DNA of 64,000 nucleotides. It comes from Drosophila pseudoobscura (taxonomy: Eukaryota > Arthropoda > Insecta > Diptera > Drosophilidae). The position numbers and the translations under genes are program-made. Below, piece by piece: positions 15,001-26,999 of this stretch; within the stretch, counting starts at the first letter, position 1, and each line of letters starts with the position of its first letter. Under the pieces are notes generated by a model. The model ran no database searches. It worked only from the letters and a program-made list of their open reading frames with translations, and was not told the DNA's origin. The stretch is from positions 25,792,001-25,856,000 of the forward strand of contig NC_046679.1 in NCBI RefSeq assembly GCF_009870125.1. The letters run 5' to 3'.

Positions 15001-18000
15001 CGTTGCCGAACGCGGAGGATGAACCGACTGATGGAGGAAGCAAGGAAACATATTTTCGCAATTAAAAATAAGTAGGCCCTATGGACGGTTCTCTCGACTT
15101 AAAGTTGCCAACCGGTAAAATTCTAAACAAGTCCAACAATCTTTAATTTTAGCTTAATATTTAAATATGCACAAGTGTTTGCTGTTTTCTTAACCTTATC
15201 CACGGGGATAGGATGCCATGGTTTTAATGGTAGGGCTGTGGAAAGCTTTCAAAAGGATGTAAAGAACAGACGTTCCTCTAAAAAAAAAAAAAAATCTAAT
15301 GGGGCGAGAAACAAGCGTCTTAAAGCCCCTACGTCCTGGGATCCACAATCGAAATTAAAACCGAACTTCAAAAGCATATAATTTTCACCCTCAAAAAGGT
15401 GTCGGGTATTGTTTTCGATTTAAACAAAACCGCCCCTCGCACCCGACCTATGCGAGATAGGACCCATTGATGCGGGCTGGGTATATATAGGGGGATGGGT
15501 ATAGGCAAACTTAATTATCACTACGAGTGTCGCTGCAGTAGTGTCTGAGACCCTCTAAGGCCCTGCAGTGAGATTGCCATTTTAAAGCATCGACGAGTCC
15601 CGACGAGCTTCCCCAAATGTCCATCTAATTTAATGGGTCTGTTGCGGCAGGACTGCCGTAAACTGGTCCAGTTCGGAACATATCACCGAAATGGCGAATA
15701 TGCCCGTGTGGAATGAAACACACATCCATCAGCCGGGGACCGGCTCCAGTAACAACGCTGCAGGGCGGACATGGCAAAATAATTTAGCTGTTCGCTTCGT
15801 GGCCTGCGCTTTATCCCTAATGAGTTCGGTGACTGCGCGAACGATTTGGTTTGTTTCTGACGACTGCCCTGCCCCGAGCGAAGGCGTGGCGGCAACGACT
15901 GTGGGAATGGAAGGTGCCCGGGTTAGGGTTGTGCGAATCTGTGTGATTTATATGGCGAGCCGTAAATTATATTCAAATGCCGATCTCCCCCACTTATGGC
16001 GGGATGGACAGGGTCTGAAAACTGGCGACTGGGGACTGGGGACTGTCCACGTGCACACCACCTCCTCGCCGTTTGGGGCCGTTCGTAATTATTTCTTCGG
16101 GTAGATAGCAATTCAATGCGGCAATGGGCACCGCCCCGTGACAGTAAATTTTAAGGGACAGTCAGGACCACCAAACAAAGGACACGCAGGAATGGTGCTA
16201 TAGGCAAATGTATCTGGAGGATACACTCATTATCCTCAACTAATCGGACTGAGCACTGATATACTTGTGTTAACTTTCTCGTCCTTGAACTAGTTCGTTG
16301 GAAGTCTTTGTGGTCGCCAGTATTTTAGAAATACTTGAAGTTTTTATTGGAGCCGTTTCAGAAAAGTAATCGAATCACCCTGGTACGAAGCGCCATAAAC
16401 TTTTGGCTGCACTTGGCCATAAAATCTCTGTGTTCTTGGTCTCTCCGCACCCGGAGATCACGTCCCGCAGCTGCCGCATGCGAGGTTTACATTTTAAAGC
16501 GAAAGTGTTTGAGCCGGAGGTTTAAACTGAAACGAAAAACAATAAAAATAAGGAAAAGTCCCTTTGACCTTGCTGCTCACAGCCACAGCCACATCCACTT
16601 CCACATCCCACCCTATGTGGGTGCGTCTGCCCATACAGGCACGTGAAGCTTTTGGGCGGTTGTTCAAAACTTTTTATTTGATTTGAAATTGAAAGCGCCG
16701 CAGAAGGAGTCCCTCGCCGAGCTGCGGGAATAGGGTCGTTTCCTCGAACCGCACTCTTTGCGGGGAAACGGTGTCAACGATGATGTGGAAGTGGATGGGG
16801 AATGCGATCTGGGCTCCTCATTTACGTTTCGAACTGTCGGGCATGAAATTTGTGTAAGCGATGGCATTACATTATGAAGTCTGAAGTTGCCATCTGTATG
16901 TCTCACAGGCAAGTATATCGCCTCGCTTAACATATATGACTATATGAATAATGCATGTCTACAGAGGCACCAAATTCCGAGGAGAGTAAAAAGTGTCCCT
17001 TCGTTTAACCAGTCGGAAGGCACAGAGATGGCCGAACACGAAATCAGTCGTGTGATTTCAGTCCGTTGTGCGACTCGAATTATTCGTAGCTAAGCTTGGT
17101 GAAGAAGTAGTGGAAACTGGAGCAAATCAAGTTAACATAATTTTAAAAATGTATTTATTTCTTGTCAAATTCAAATAAATGGCTTCGCCTTTGAATGAGC
17201 ACCATTAAAAATTAATGGAATGCAGCGCCAGAGTACAAGCAGGTCCCAGATACTCGTAGATACATACATCCAACAGAAGAGCATACTCTTCGAATGAAAC
17301 GCCGAGAGGAAAATAAATATTCTATGAGCAGTAAGTGCAGAGTTCAATCGTACCCAGAGCCCCTAAGCTGTACTTCCTCCATCCTCCATGATACCAGATC
17401 CGCCTAGCATCCATCAACGGGAAGCCTTGACTTAAGTGCCAATATAGCGGACAGTAAAAGCAGGAACAGATTAGGTTAGAGCTGAGACGGAGCTCCGCGA
17501 AAGTTAATTCAGTCTACCAGTACTTCTGGGCACACGGTAGCGCTCCGAGAGTGGGCAGTATTTGGGATGATAAAAGGTGCGTTTCTAGCCTGTGTATCCG
17601 TGCGAGTATATTCTTTGATTTGCAGTTCCCAAAACTTTTGACCTCCGCGTCAGTGGGATGCGCCCACTTAACCCAATTTGACTGTCACTGCAATTTGCTT
17701 TTGATCTGCGAGGAGGACCAAAAGCGCTGCCTGGAAACGCTTTGGGACAGGGCAACGCTCTGGGAACCGATGCTGGGAACCGAAGCGGGCCAGACACGAG
17801 TAAGCAACTGTCATCGGGTGTTCCCAAGTCAATGGCGTAGAAGAAATTGATTTGTTTTGATTTATCCCCATGAACTTTGCCTTCTGTTCCACACCACACC
17901 ACACCCAGTTGCCATTGCTAGTCAGCCGTCGCTGCCTTTGCGTCCCCTTACTAGTGGTCCCGCTTGCCACTTTGCTGTCTTCGTTGCCCTCTAAGCAAAT

Positions 18001-19799
18001 TCGTCTGATTGCTCCACGGACTGCTGCTGCTCCTGTCGTCCTCCTCCCAGCACCGTCCATTCCTGGCCTGGCCTTCCACTGTCGCCGTGCTCAGGATGCG
18101 TTGCTTCCATATTTTATTGACCCATTTTGTTCCGAACAATAAATGGCAATTCTCGTCTGTTGACACAGTGGGGCTGGTCCCTGCCCCTGCCCCTGCCCCT
18201 GCCCCATCCTCCATCCATTTCAGCCAATAAAACTTGATATGTCACTGATATGACCGGCGCTCGCCCAATTCTGTTCAGTGACCAAATAAATATAATTAAA
18301 CGAAATTTAATATTTATGTACAGTTTTTCGGACATCGACAAATGGAATCAATTCATTTACGTGTATTTTGTATGTCAGCATGGCGCATCTGTCCATCCTC
18401 CTTTTTTGCAGTCTTTGACTGAGACCTGCCACAGATGGAAGTTATCCTTTTCATCGGGGAAAATGCAGTTTGGACATAGATCTAGACTAACAGATTTATT
18501 CTTGTTGTACCCCAACAAAAAATTTAGTTAAAAACTGCTTCCTCCTTTAACATACATACATATACATATATGTACATATGTATGTACGAAGTAGTCTATT
18601 CTGATGTGTATATTCAGACTGTTTTGGCAGATATGTTTTGGGACCTCTGAGCTCGCTGGGAAGGAAAGCACACAGCCAAGTGTCGACGGATAAAAATCCG
18701 TTCATTCGTAAATTAAATGCCAGGGAAACAAAAGGGAAAAGGAAAGATATATATAGTCGCGACGGAATATGTAGCATTACTTGTCCTTTTGTGCTGGGCT
18801 TGCTGTCTGTTTTTTTTCTGCAGTAGACCTGGACCTTATCCTAGGCTACGAAGCTTATGACATTTTACGAGCTTTTTTAATACTTTGTTAAAACTTTGCG
18901 CTTACCGCTGTTGTGCCGTGGTCCCACGTCCACGTCCACCACCATAGCTGCAGATAGAGATACTTATCCATCTTTGTACTCGGAAACTTGTGAGACCCAG
19001 CACAAAATTTATGAGCGTGTTTTGTCAAATAGAGATGCCCGGATAGGCGTGGCGGCCTACACGCCGCGCATACGCAAAGTTTTTGGCTATCTGCCACCCA
19101 AGGACTCATAAGAGGACTCATAAGCAAGTAAAGCATTTCCCGGTGCTGCCGCTTCGGAATATTTTTGCAGCTTTACGAGTAAATATTTCGTATTCGTGTG
19201 GAAGTCCGCAGGTCTGATCTGCGATGAGCACTGTGAATACTTGACACGTCAGCAGAGCTCTTGTGAACAGCTGGGATTAGGCCGAACTCGGACTCAGACG
19301 CCGTGTGCCGCCCCTAACCTTTTCCTCTGGCCAAAACTGAGCAGAGCATCCAGCCATCCAGGAAGCGCCGAAAGAGAGCGGTTATCCCACGGCAAGAATG
19401 GTTCGGTAATTGAGAGAATACTTTTAATAGTCTCCGAGCAGAACGCAGCCTTTTTTATTCGGACCAAAAAATATTTTGTTACAATCCAATTTGGGTGCAT
19501 ATCTATAGCTCAAATGGCAGGTACTATTTGCGTTAGAGTTGCATCTTTCATATGAATATTGAGGGGTCGAATTTACTTTTCCAATTAATATTTACGAACC
19601 TGTTATAAGCTAGTGTTACATCATTCAAAACAATATATAATTTTCTTTGGGAAGTAGCTCTAAGGGCGGAGAATATTAATTGATGCTTACCCAGCGGATC
19701 TATGCGGAATATGACCTCCCCATTGGCGTTAGCGTTAGCACCCGCACTGAGAACGAACAGAAACGACAGCATCAAGCTCTGGGCCTGCGAATAATCCAT
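8668..19799 (-). CDS. EVA-1/EVA1C-like SUEL-lectin receptor, 765 aa, ten coding exons (gene span)
   Basis: Coding exons, 5' to 3' on the minus strand: 19799-19691, 14549-14421, 14313-13955, 12390-12174, 11048-10899, 10748-10605, 10437-10132, 9669-9392, 9333-9075, 9014-8668. They total 2298 nt, join in phase throughout and end in TGA. Seen in the translation: signal peptide (about 1-26); SUEL lectin domain 1 (about 43-270) with a large low-complexity insertion; SUEL domain 2 (about 272-369) with closely spaced cysteines and the motifs FGR, CLA and FGTPC; an acidic juxtamembrane stretch with several N-glycosylation sequons (NDS, NTT, NST, NQT, NGS); a membrane helix (about 478-498) followed by RLVLQKRR; and a Ser/Gly/Pro/Ala-rich tail. 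Tandem SUEL domains plus one membrane span is the plan of EVA-1/EVA1C, a Slit-Robo co-receptor in other animals; that role here is inferred. No gene symbol is assigned because I cannot be sure of the fly name. Confidence 0.9.
9075..9333 (-). CDS. Exon 9: cytoplasmic tail, Ala/Gly/Pro-rich
   Basis: The acceptor is GATGCTCCTGCAG|AAC and the donor CCATAA|GTAAGTAAC. Residues 565-650 start NYLTYAPASNLYASLAPG. It is separated from exon 8 by a 58-nt intron containing a CTAA-type branch sequence and an in-frame stop, so splicing is needed for the long tail. Phase 0 in, phase 1 out. Confidence 0.85.
9334..9391 (-). other. 58-nt intron 8, retention gives early stop
   Basis: It starts GTGAGTGACTAAG and ends CTCCTGCAG. 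If retained, exon 8 is extended by Val-Ser-Asp and then TAA. The resulting receptor would stop 67 codons after the basic stop-transfer sequence and lack most of the tail. The length is typical of small Drosophila introns. Confidence 0.8.
9392..9669 (-). CDS. Exon 8: transmembrane segment and start of cytoplasmic tail
   Basis: The acceptor is CTCCGCAG|ATGAC and the donor AACGAG|GTGAGTG. Residues 472-564. The membrane helix runs YFYLLIIGSLGVLFSIVIVA (about 478-497), followed by the stop-transfer sequence RLVLQKRR. The tail has a poly-Gly run after SSSSKG and ends PIPVPSVSKNE. Phase 1 in, phase 0 out. Confidence 0.9.
10132..10437 (-). CDS. Exon 7: acidic, glycosylation-rich extracellular stalk
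   Basis: The acceptor is TTCGTCTAG|TGCC and the donor GAGG|GTAAGCC. Residues 370-471. It starts VPKQVLKESNDSEVEPDESE, is very acidic (EDFEGDINDLYDDE), then Asn/Gly/Ser-rich with several N-glycosylation sequons. It links the second lectin domain to the membrane helix; no known domain is visible. Phase 1 at both ends. Confidence 0.85.
10605..10748 (-). CDS. Exon 6: second half of SUEL domain 2
   Basis: The acceptor is GTGTATAG|CGTG and the donor TGTG|GTAAGTAG. Residues 322-369: CLASYATETVMQICHGRRRC, then NTFGTPC and MYLKVVYTC. This matches the family pattern CLA...V...C.G...C....FG.PC....YL.V.Y.C closely. Phase 1 at both ends, so the second lectin domain is a phase-1 exon module. Confidence 0.93.
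10899..11048 (-). CDS. Exon 5: first half of SUEL domain 2
   Basis: The acceptor is GATTTCAG|ATGAG and the donor GAAGAAA|GTAAGT. Residues 272-321 include VACHNDVAQLEC, RIAVYSASFGRT and QCPQPQG. The FGR turn and the cysteine spacing are typical of SUEL lectin domains. Phase 1 at both ends. Confidence 0.92.
11049..12173 (-). other. Intron 4 of the receptor gene
   Basis: 1125 nt between the two lectin domains. It is GC-richer in its middle (11.4-11.7 kb), but nothing I can interpret as an exon with proper splice sites. Confidence 0.7.
12174..12390 (-). CDS. Exon 4: end of SUEL domain 1
   Basis: The acceptor is TTACTTTCAG|TACTCC and the donor CCCAT|GTAAGTC. Residues 200-271: YSLLQTVVEACQKKKHCKF, a second Ser/Gly-rich insertion, then NDPCPKRRKIVEVAYKCRP. 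The V..C....C and DPC...K.VEV.Y.C patterns are the standard C-terminal half of SUEL domains. Phase 0 in, phase 1 out. Confidence 0.9.
12391..13954 (-). other. Intron 3 of the receptor gene
   Basis: It is 1564 nt from GTACGAG to TTTCAG. Apart from the DINE-1 fragment it is unique-looking DNA with no coding signal. Confidence 0.75.
12625..12945 (+). mobile_element. DINE-1-type fragment inside intron 3
   Basis: It shares ATTCTTGAACAGCATCAATA, AGATCTCAGAGACTATAAAA and ATCTGTGGCATCCACAA with the full copy at 45.7 kb, ending at GCGCCCTCTGGCGGA. Both termini are damaged. It sits in the 1.56 kb intron 3 of the receptor gene, antisense to it. Confidence 0.75.
13955..14313 (-). CDS. Exon 3: SUEL domain 1 with Gly/Tyr- and Ser-rich insertion
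   Basis: The acceptor is CTCCCAG|ATGG and the donor CTACAG|GTACGAG; 359 nt, residues 80-199. It opens with DGYSIEELCPISG, which continues the lectin domain. It then runs into a long low-complexity segment (GGYGGYGYG, Ala/Ser/Thr/Gly-rich, Asp-rich) and returns to the fold at ENCMWPNALQ. The insertion of roughly 90 residues is absent from compact SUEL domains of about 90 residues in total. Phase 1 in, phase 0 out. Confidence 0.85.
14421..14549 (-). CDS. Exon 2: start of SUEL domain 1
   Basis: The acceptor is T-rich followed by ACAG and the donor is GAAAG|GTAAGTATG. It encodes residues 37-79, with TYQKAACDSDQVVIACPRG followed by the SISIEFAQYNKF strand. This is the N-terminal half of a SUEL lectin fold (Cys51 and Cys60, then the position normally occupied by a YGR-like turn). 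Phase 1 at both ends. Confidence 0.88.
14550..19690 (-). other. Intron 1 of the receptor gene (5.1 kb)
   Basis: It starts GTAAGC and ends TTTTTTTACAG. No nested gene is supported. It contains a 15-A run near 15280, a (CCCTGC)n-type repeat at 18178-18206 and a dense ACATACATATGTACATA palindrome cluster at 18551-18589. Confidence 0.75.
19691..19799 (-). CDS. Exon 1: start codon and signal peptide
   Basis: ATG at 19799. The exon encodes residues 1-36: a hydrophobic core LMLSFLFVLSAG, an Ala/Asn-rich cleavage region, then EVIFRIDPL. The donor is CTGG|GTAAGC, leaving one base (phase 1). The same end peptide, at the same phase, recurs on the plus strand at 63992. The exon is followed by a 5.1 kb intron, typical of a first intron carrying regulation. 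Confidence 0.85.
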
Positions 19800-20032
19800 T
19801 CTCCGTCGGATATGCGAGCGGAGCGCGGCGGGAGATTGGCGGGCGACTGGAGAAGCGTTAGCCAGCGTCAGCGGTCCGCGAGGGGCGCGTTCGCATCACA
19901 ATCGGGGATCCAGCAAGCTCGCTGATGGCGGCTAAGCACTCGATCTCGCATTAGCTCGCGGAGATCGGAAGTCGATTGGCTATATTCACTTTTCACTGTT
20001 TCAGCTTTTCCTTTTAACTTATTTACTTTCGG

Positions 20033-20040
20033 TTTTTATA
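20033..20040 (-). promoter_or_regulatory. Candidate TATA box upstream of exon 1
   Basis: The minus strand reads CCTATAAAAACC, a TATAAAAA element about 235 nt upstream of the ATG at 19799. The DNA between is the likely 5' UTR. No clear initiator was seen at the expected distance, so this is only a candidate. Confidence 0.35.
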
Positions 20041-23000
20041 GGTTTTTTACCCTGTTTCGCTGTGCGAAAAAAGCGAACGACACGACTCTCTTTAATAGTG
20101 GTACGCCACTCGTGGTCCCGTTCCACACTGATTCCGGTGCAGGTAATCTAATTGACCTAAAGCCTTTCGCCATCCCTCCCATTGCCAGCGGGTAGCAGCA
20201 TCGATTGAATCGATTTTCCTCACCACGGACAAAGCAGAGCGGAAGATGCTCCTGGCGCGGAATACCCTGTGGGTCTCGCCCCGCTCTGGACACCAACCCA
20301 TCAGCAGGACCATCAAAATTCATGCCCACGCATATGCAAATGAGTGCCATACAAATGGCACAGCCATAGCAGCAATGGAATAATGGCAGCAATATCGCCG
20401 CCGGAAAAACTATTCGCAATTGTCGCCTTGCCTTGTGACAATTCGAGATACGAGTAGCTGCATTTTTTTCACACATTTAAATTTAATTTCGTGCCGTCCA
20501 ACTTGGCTATTTTGCGGTCTTGCACGGTTTTCCAATATACGGGTAATAGCGGCTTCGATTGGTTTGTCTTTCCCTGCCCTGCCCTGCCCTGTCCTGTCCT
20601 TCCCTGCCGATTCATGATTATGTAAAGTGCTTGCCATAAAAGCAACCAGTATTATATACCCCATCATTCATGTCTCTTGAATCTGTTTACTGGCTTACAG
20701 AAGCGCTGGAAGGCAGCTTCGAAAAAGGCAACAAAAGTTGCGAGAATCTGAGCCACGTATCATCTCAAGAGTGGATGACACTAGAGTGGGGCTTGGACGG
20801 CCAATGATGCGCTGAAATGTTCGCAGCACGCTCACATCCAAACTCCGAGCAGCATCAATCATACGGCGGATCAACGGCAATTATGTAACTCCGCCATTGG
20901 GCAGCAGCATCTGGAAAGATGACGAGTCCAACAGAACTTTTAATTAAAATGTTGTCTGACAAGCAAACTGAGAACTTTTGGCACTTTTTTCTTGTGCTGG
21001 CGCCGGCGACTGTTCGACCAGTCCGAGTGCATGGCCGAATGGGAAAACAGTCGAAGCTAGACGGATGACCAGAGCCAGGGCTGGGCCTTCGGGAGGGATG
21101 AAAGGCACTCGAGACTAAACTGCCAGGTAAGCGTGCTGTGCAGTTTATTCCCATTTAGCATCGGAATGTTTAATTAACGCTCAATGACACATGTACTTGT
21201 CACCCGGACGACAGCTGACAGCTGCCTAGATTGAGTCTGATTGCCAAACGCATACGGAATAGCTAGATGCTCGATGCTCGACGCTCGACGAAAATGTCGG
21301 ATGCATTAGGTTACAGCTTGCACTCAAGTTAACACCGATAGCACCAAATTGTGCATCTGAGTCTGGAGCATAATCAATTTGGGGGTCTCAGTTACAGGAC
21401 GAGCGTTTTATCTGCTAGTGAGCATTTAGGCTATTGCCACAACTAAAAGCTAGGAAAAGGCTTGTTGGACAACAGAGACGGACGTCTTCTACTTGCAATT
21501 TCGTGGCATTCGTCGTTCGCTCTCCGGCTGTCGACTTGCATTAAGCAAATGACAATCTCCTGGCATAGAAGGCACTTGAGAAGCGGCCTCAATTATTCGG
21601 ATTGCGACTGTGCCAAGGTCGGGGTATGGGCATGGAGGTGAGTTTATACGAAATGAATGCACGGAATCCCTTAGCGTTGGACATTTTTCATGAAATTATT
21701 CTTCGCTTGCGAATCATCCGCTCCTGGAAGGGACTCCCCGCCATCTTCCTCAATGAAACAACTTCATTGCGACGGGCAGCGCGATACGAGTATTTTCGCA
21801 TTGGTTGTATTATTCAATTATCTTATCAGGGCAGCCCTGCGAATGAACTTGAGTACCAGCACCAGCCGCGCACTCGACAGTTGATTAATGATGCGATCCA
21901 TGCCAACTTTTCTCTGCTTCGGATGTGAACTGCGGGATGTACGTACACACATACACACATGCATACTATGCCATACTATGTATGTATGTATGTAGTCAGC
22001 TAACCGCTCGCATATGTAACAGTTCTTTCCCAGCCATTTAACACGGTATTTACTAAGGCCTGGCCTACTCTGACAAAGTCCTGATGGTTGTGGGTGTGGG
22101 TGGTTCATATGCGGTCTTACAAATGGCTTTATTAGCACGCATTATGCGAGGGGAGCACTTGAGAATGGCACTTGAACGCTCCACTTGCTGACAAAACTGG
22201 CGACAGAATTGGAAAAGGCGACGCAAACGACGCCTCCATCTGAAGCTCTGGACACAATTTAACGCGGTCCGCTTTCTGACATTTCGTGGAGAGAGGCATA
22301 CTAATCATTACCGAAGAGGCTCAACCACCTACACCGATCGTCCTTAATCCCCTCGAACAGCTCGGAATTCCGCGCTCGTTAGTTCCGTTTTTTGTGTGTC
22401 CAGGTTGAACATGCTGTTGGGTTTTCAAACTTTTCGGTGGTTTTTTTATGCTTATTTATACTGCCGCCGGAATGTAAAGCACACACGCACTCAAAGGAAT
22501 ACCTCGCGTTCGGGCTGGCAAAAAGCACGTGCAAATTCACAGTTGCCCACGGGTGAGCAGGCGGATCGCGGTCGGTCGGCTCCTATTCGGCTAAGAGCAA
22601 CGCCGCCGAGCGGTACGAGGACGAAAAGTGCCAGATGGGCTCTTTCCTTCAGTTAAACTCCCGCTGTGCAGGTCCGCGCCGCTTGAGTGTCTTTTGGTTA
22701 GTGCGAACTGACGCAGACCAGACTCGTCCTCAGACCGATTCGACTGCCAGCCGACCGGCCAGGGTAGAGCGACGAACAGCTCGCATGCCTGCTTCGTGGG
22801 GAAATACTCTCTTTGAGCACAGAACATGCGCCAACAACGAAGAGAGAGAATGTCTGCCAAGGGAGCCGACCGACCGCCAACAACATTATCGGGCCGAACA
22901 CGGACCCTTGCGTGGGGCTGACGAACTGGGAATCTGGGTCAGTGTGACCGCCGCATCCTCAGCACCATCCCCAGTCCAATCCCCAGCATCCAGCCTCTGT

Positions 23001-25734
23001 TTTGTCTCTGCCACAATCGGTGGCATTGGCAACCCGACGCGACGCTGAGAACGTGGCCAGGAGTGGCGGCGTGCGTGCCGAATTTAATCGAATGTAACGT
23101 TTACAGTCAACTTAACACATCGACTCAGCATATCGTAGTTAAATCTGTGACCGACTGCGATTGGTACAAGCAGATCTATCCTGAAGCGTCTAGCTCGTAT
23201 CAGGAGGTGCGTGTCTCTGAGCGATTCCGGCTGGAACTTCCTTCTACTATTTTCATTCATTTCAGTACTTCGTTTCATAATCGGGCTTATTCCTAGCTGA
23301 TGTTGGTACTGAACAACAACACGTTGGGAAACAAACGGGGCCTAAACGGATGACTTGTTGCCTCCAAATGGGAGTGGCTAGATTTTGTGATTCACCGCAT
23401 CGAAAGACATTAACAGACTGTTGCAGGATCTCCTTCCTTCAGAAACGCACAACACCCGTTGACATTGCCTTACTGGAATCTATTTTTTATTTCAGCAGAG
23501 GGCTTTAGTTGAATTTTTAGACAATAACTTGTATGTATCTACGTACATCCTACGAGTGTGTCCAAACAGGAAGCTTACCTGTTTATTGGACATGTGCCAA
23601 TTGGTGTGAGGCTCTCGAAATTTTACAAAAATGATACGACATATACAATAATCAAAATAAAACCGATTGTTCAATAAGGCAAACAGAATTGTTTTGCTAA
23701 TGAATTTGTGATGACACGAAAATGGCCGAAAATATACATTGCACACAAACAAAACCATAAACCTGCAATGCGAATATTTTTCTAATTCTTGATTGCTTGT
23801 AATTCGCGGTTACAGATTTAATTAAGTTTCCTGCCACACTGCCACACTGCCAACCACAATTATTAGTGCTACAACGAACCAAACTATTTTAACAAAATCA
23901 ATATTGCTGTATGAAATACTTTTTTCAAATATAATTTTCACACTTAGAATCGCTAATTAGAATGTTAGCTAATTGATGCTTCAGTATTTCAAAAGCTTTT
24001 ATTTTCCTACTCTAATGTACATACATTTATAAGTTTTAATAATTATGAAAGAGACAGGCAGATAGACGGACAGTCGTACATGGCCTTATCGCCTTGACTG
24101 TTGAATAGATGCACCAGCTGCTAACTTCTCTGTAATAGCCTCTGAAAGGATATATCACGAGAGATGTCCTCGACAATTAGATGATGGGGAGCGTCAGCAA
24201 CATCTGGACGATTTTTCAAAGACATGCTTTAATTTATACACTTTAGACTAATGATTTTAACGATGATTGAAGGTGCACATGCACAGTTATGATAAATGAT
24301 AGCGAGGTATTTGGCAAGAGGTTGAATTGCTTACAGGGCAGGTATGAACACGAGAGCGGTAAGGTGGCACTGTTTTACAGTTGATGCGCAGCCATTTGTG
24401 GCATTTAATCGCACATTTTTCTGCTCAGAACCACAAACATTTACATATGTAGATGTGAACGGCCGTCAGAGTGGCGCGTACACGCAAACGATAATACTCG
24501 GGCTCTAACATACGCCGGCTTTCTTTCCTATAGAGCCATTTGTGCATTTGCATTTGCATTCGCTCCACCAGAGGCACATTCGCGTAGTTCAGAAATTTGA
24601 AGATTGCATCCGATTCCTTTCGCTTCGTTCGCATGTGCCTTCTTTCGGGAATACCGGAAGGATATGGTGGGAAAGTTGGGTGGAGCTTCCATCCCGCCCC
24701 GTTGTGACATTTAAAATGCAATTAGAAAATGCCTTTTAAAAATTTACCGTTCTATTTCGTTAATTTTCTCGCAGGAGGTCGGGCCCGGTACACGGTACAC
24801 GGTACACTACTTTCATTACCATTAGCAGGTGACTGAATCTGAGAGATCCCGGCAAGGACAAGCAGCGACCGCAGAATATGCAAATGTAACATTAATATTC
24901 GCTGGCTGCCGCAGGTGCAATACTTGAACCGAGGACCAAGCAGCTGGCTATTGTGTTGGGAGTTTCGGAAATAGCTACTCGCAAGGCAAATCCGATCTTC
25001 CATGGATAGGCGCCAATCCATGAACAAATCGGTCCTTTTCAGGACCACCAAAACTTCATAGAGATGCATATATTTTCCTTTATTTTAAATATTTCCCGAC
25101 AGAAGGAATCGTCTCTATGTTAAGAAATTAGCCGCTTAGTTTAAACGCTGCAAACGCATACATCGATGTGCACCGTTTCCCATTTCCGCTGCATCGTCAT
25201 CTTTTCTTTTCGCATATCGCTAATAAATTTATACTATATGTATATATATCATTCAGAAAGTACATATATATCGAACGTCATACACTTTTTATTATTATTA
25301 TATATTCACATATATATTATAATGTACATATGTATATTACATCACAAAATTTTCACAAAATCGGCCTCATTTTCGTATTTGCTTTTTTGACGGGTTGGAT
25401 CCTTACGGTCATGGGATAATTAGTCCTTCACCGATCTGGCCCTATTTTTCTGAGACATAGCCTTCCGAAGATTTGTAATACTGTTTTTGGCCATATACAT
25501 ATATTGTGTATAATACAATATCATAATAACATAATTTATTATAATATAATATAATATAACAATAAAGATATATTGTGGTATTCTGTGTCCTCGATTACTT
25601 GCTAGTGTGACCAAATTCATTTTAGTTTTAACAGAGTTATTTGGGACAGAATAGCAAGCAGTTCAAAATAATTTTATTATTATGGTATAACATATAATCG
25701 TTCAGTTTTGATTCATTTATATCAAGAAAGTATA

Positions 25735-25995
25735 GCAGTATAACAGAATCAATCATTACAATTCCGCAGCATCTTCTTCGCAACATACATTCGCCACATT
25801 ATAACAGAAAGAAAACTTCATATTTATGGCACCAGTGTATGCGGTAGACATAAATTTAACGAATATTTTGTATATGAGTTTATAGCGTTGAGCAATATAA
25901 CACTATAAATATATTAGTTTAAACGAAAATAACAAAAATAGAACATAGCTAGCTAAGCGCCATCTGTGAAAAGGTAGCCGCAGTATAACAGAATC
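25735..25995 (+). repeat. 16-bp direct repeats framing an AT-rich unit
   Basis: GCAGTATAACAGAATC occurs at 25735-25750 and again at 25980-25995. A weaker match follows each copy (TATGGCACCAGT about 80 bp after the first; TTTGGTACCAGT about 20 bp after the second). Possibly two diverged copies of an unidentified repeat. Confidence 0.5.
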
Positions 25996-26045
25996 GAAAT
26001 GTGAAATATTTGGTACCAGTACCACTACGACTCACTAGATGGCGC
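25957..26045. promoter_or_regulatory. Divergent pair of CTCF-like motifs
   Basis: AGATGGCGC occurs on the minus strand at 25965-25957 and on the plus strand at 26037-26045, 71 bp apart and pointing away from each other. Both match the Drosophila CTCF core AGRKGGCGC. They lie between the two head-to-head genes, where an insulator would make sense. Occupancy is unknown. Confidence 0.4.
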
Positions 26046-26349
26046 GATAGGCACTGTTGGGCAACGGCTGCATTTCCATTCTGACGTACGCTATATTCAA
26101 ATGTTAAGAATTATGGCGATGTTAAATGATTTAAAAAAATTCGAATGAAAAAGTCAATTTTTAAATAGCTGGTTTTTGTATTTGTTTATTAATTAAGTAG
26201 CGTAGTTTTTTAATTAGAAAAGAGTTCAGCTAATCTGCAATCGAACATACTCTTTTACGGACTTAAAACCAAAATATGACCTAAAGTTACGAGTGGGCTA
26301 AAAAATTTCTACACTCCCCCAACTATTAAGTATCAAAACTTTTCCGGGT

Positions 26350-26730
26350 TTTTATACCTGGTGCGTGTAATACCCGGATAGAATCTTTACCGACCCCATA
26401 AAGTATACATTAATTCTTGAACAGCCTTGTTTGACACCTAGTTCTCACAGGCAATAAGATCTAGAGCAAGGACATTTTGTATCTAAATTTCTGTGATATC
26501 ACACCGAATCCAGTTCGTTTCCAAATGTTGCCACACCTTCTATGGCGCCACAAAGAATGAAAATCTGTGGCATCGCACCACAATTTTGAAGATACGAGAA
26601 AACCAAAAACGCAGAACTATAGACTATAGACAGTGGCTTCGCTGCATCTTGCTGTATGCGCCTTCTGGCGAAGAAGAGACATACTGTCTGAGAATGGGGT
26701 ATAAATGTAGAGTCGCAGCTCACAACGTTT
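26350..26730 (+). mobile_element. DINE-1-type copy, degraded
   Basis: It begins GGGTTTTTATACCTGG, carries GACCCCATAAAGTATA, AATCTGTGGCATCGCA and GCGCCTTCTGGCGAAG, and ends GGGGTATAAATGTAGAGTCG then CACAACGTT. The order of blocks matches the full copy, but the GTCTGTCC tract is lost. Confidence 0.75.
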
Positions 26731-26999
26731 CGAATCTTGTAAATTAGATCTGTGGAGGCATCTGGCGTACGTTACTGGCGTTAAGTAAGGGAAATACGGA
26801 AATTTCGGGTCAATACAAGTCTAAAAAAATATATCGTTTGCTGGAAATCGCTCGATATGTTGGACAGACTTTGTGGAATAACTTTAATCAAGAATAATCT
26901 TTGTTGTAAAATATAATAATAGAAAATTAAAAATTAAAAAATTAAATAACAAATTTCGGACAAATGAACTTTTCCTGATTCGAATAAAATTGCTGTATT

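Noticed and set aside
20036..20476. 146-codon frame on the minus strand upstream of exon 1
   Set aside because: It overlaps the candidate TATA box and 5' flank of the receptor gene; composition not protein-like.
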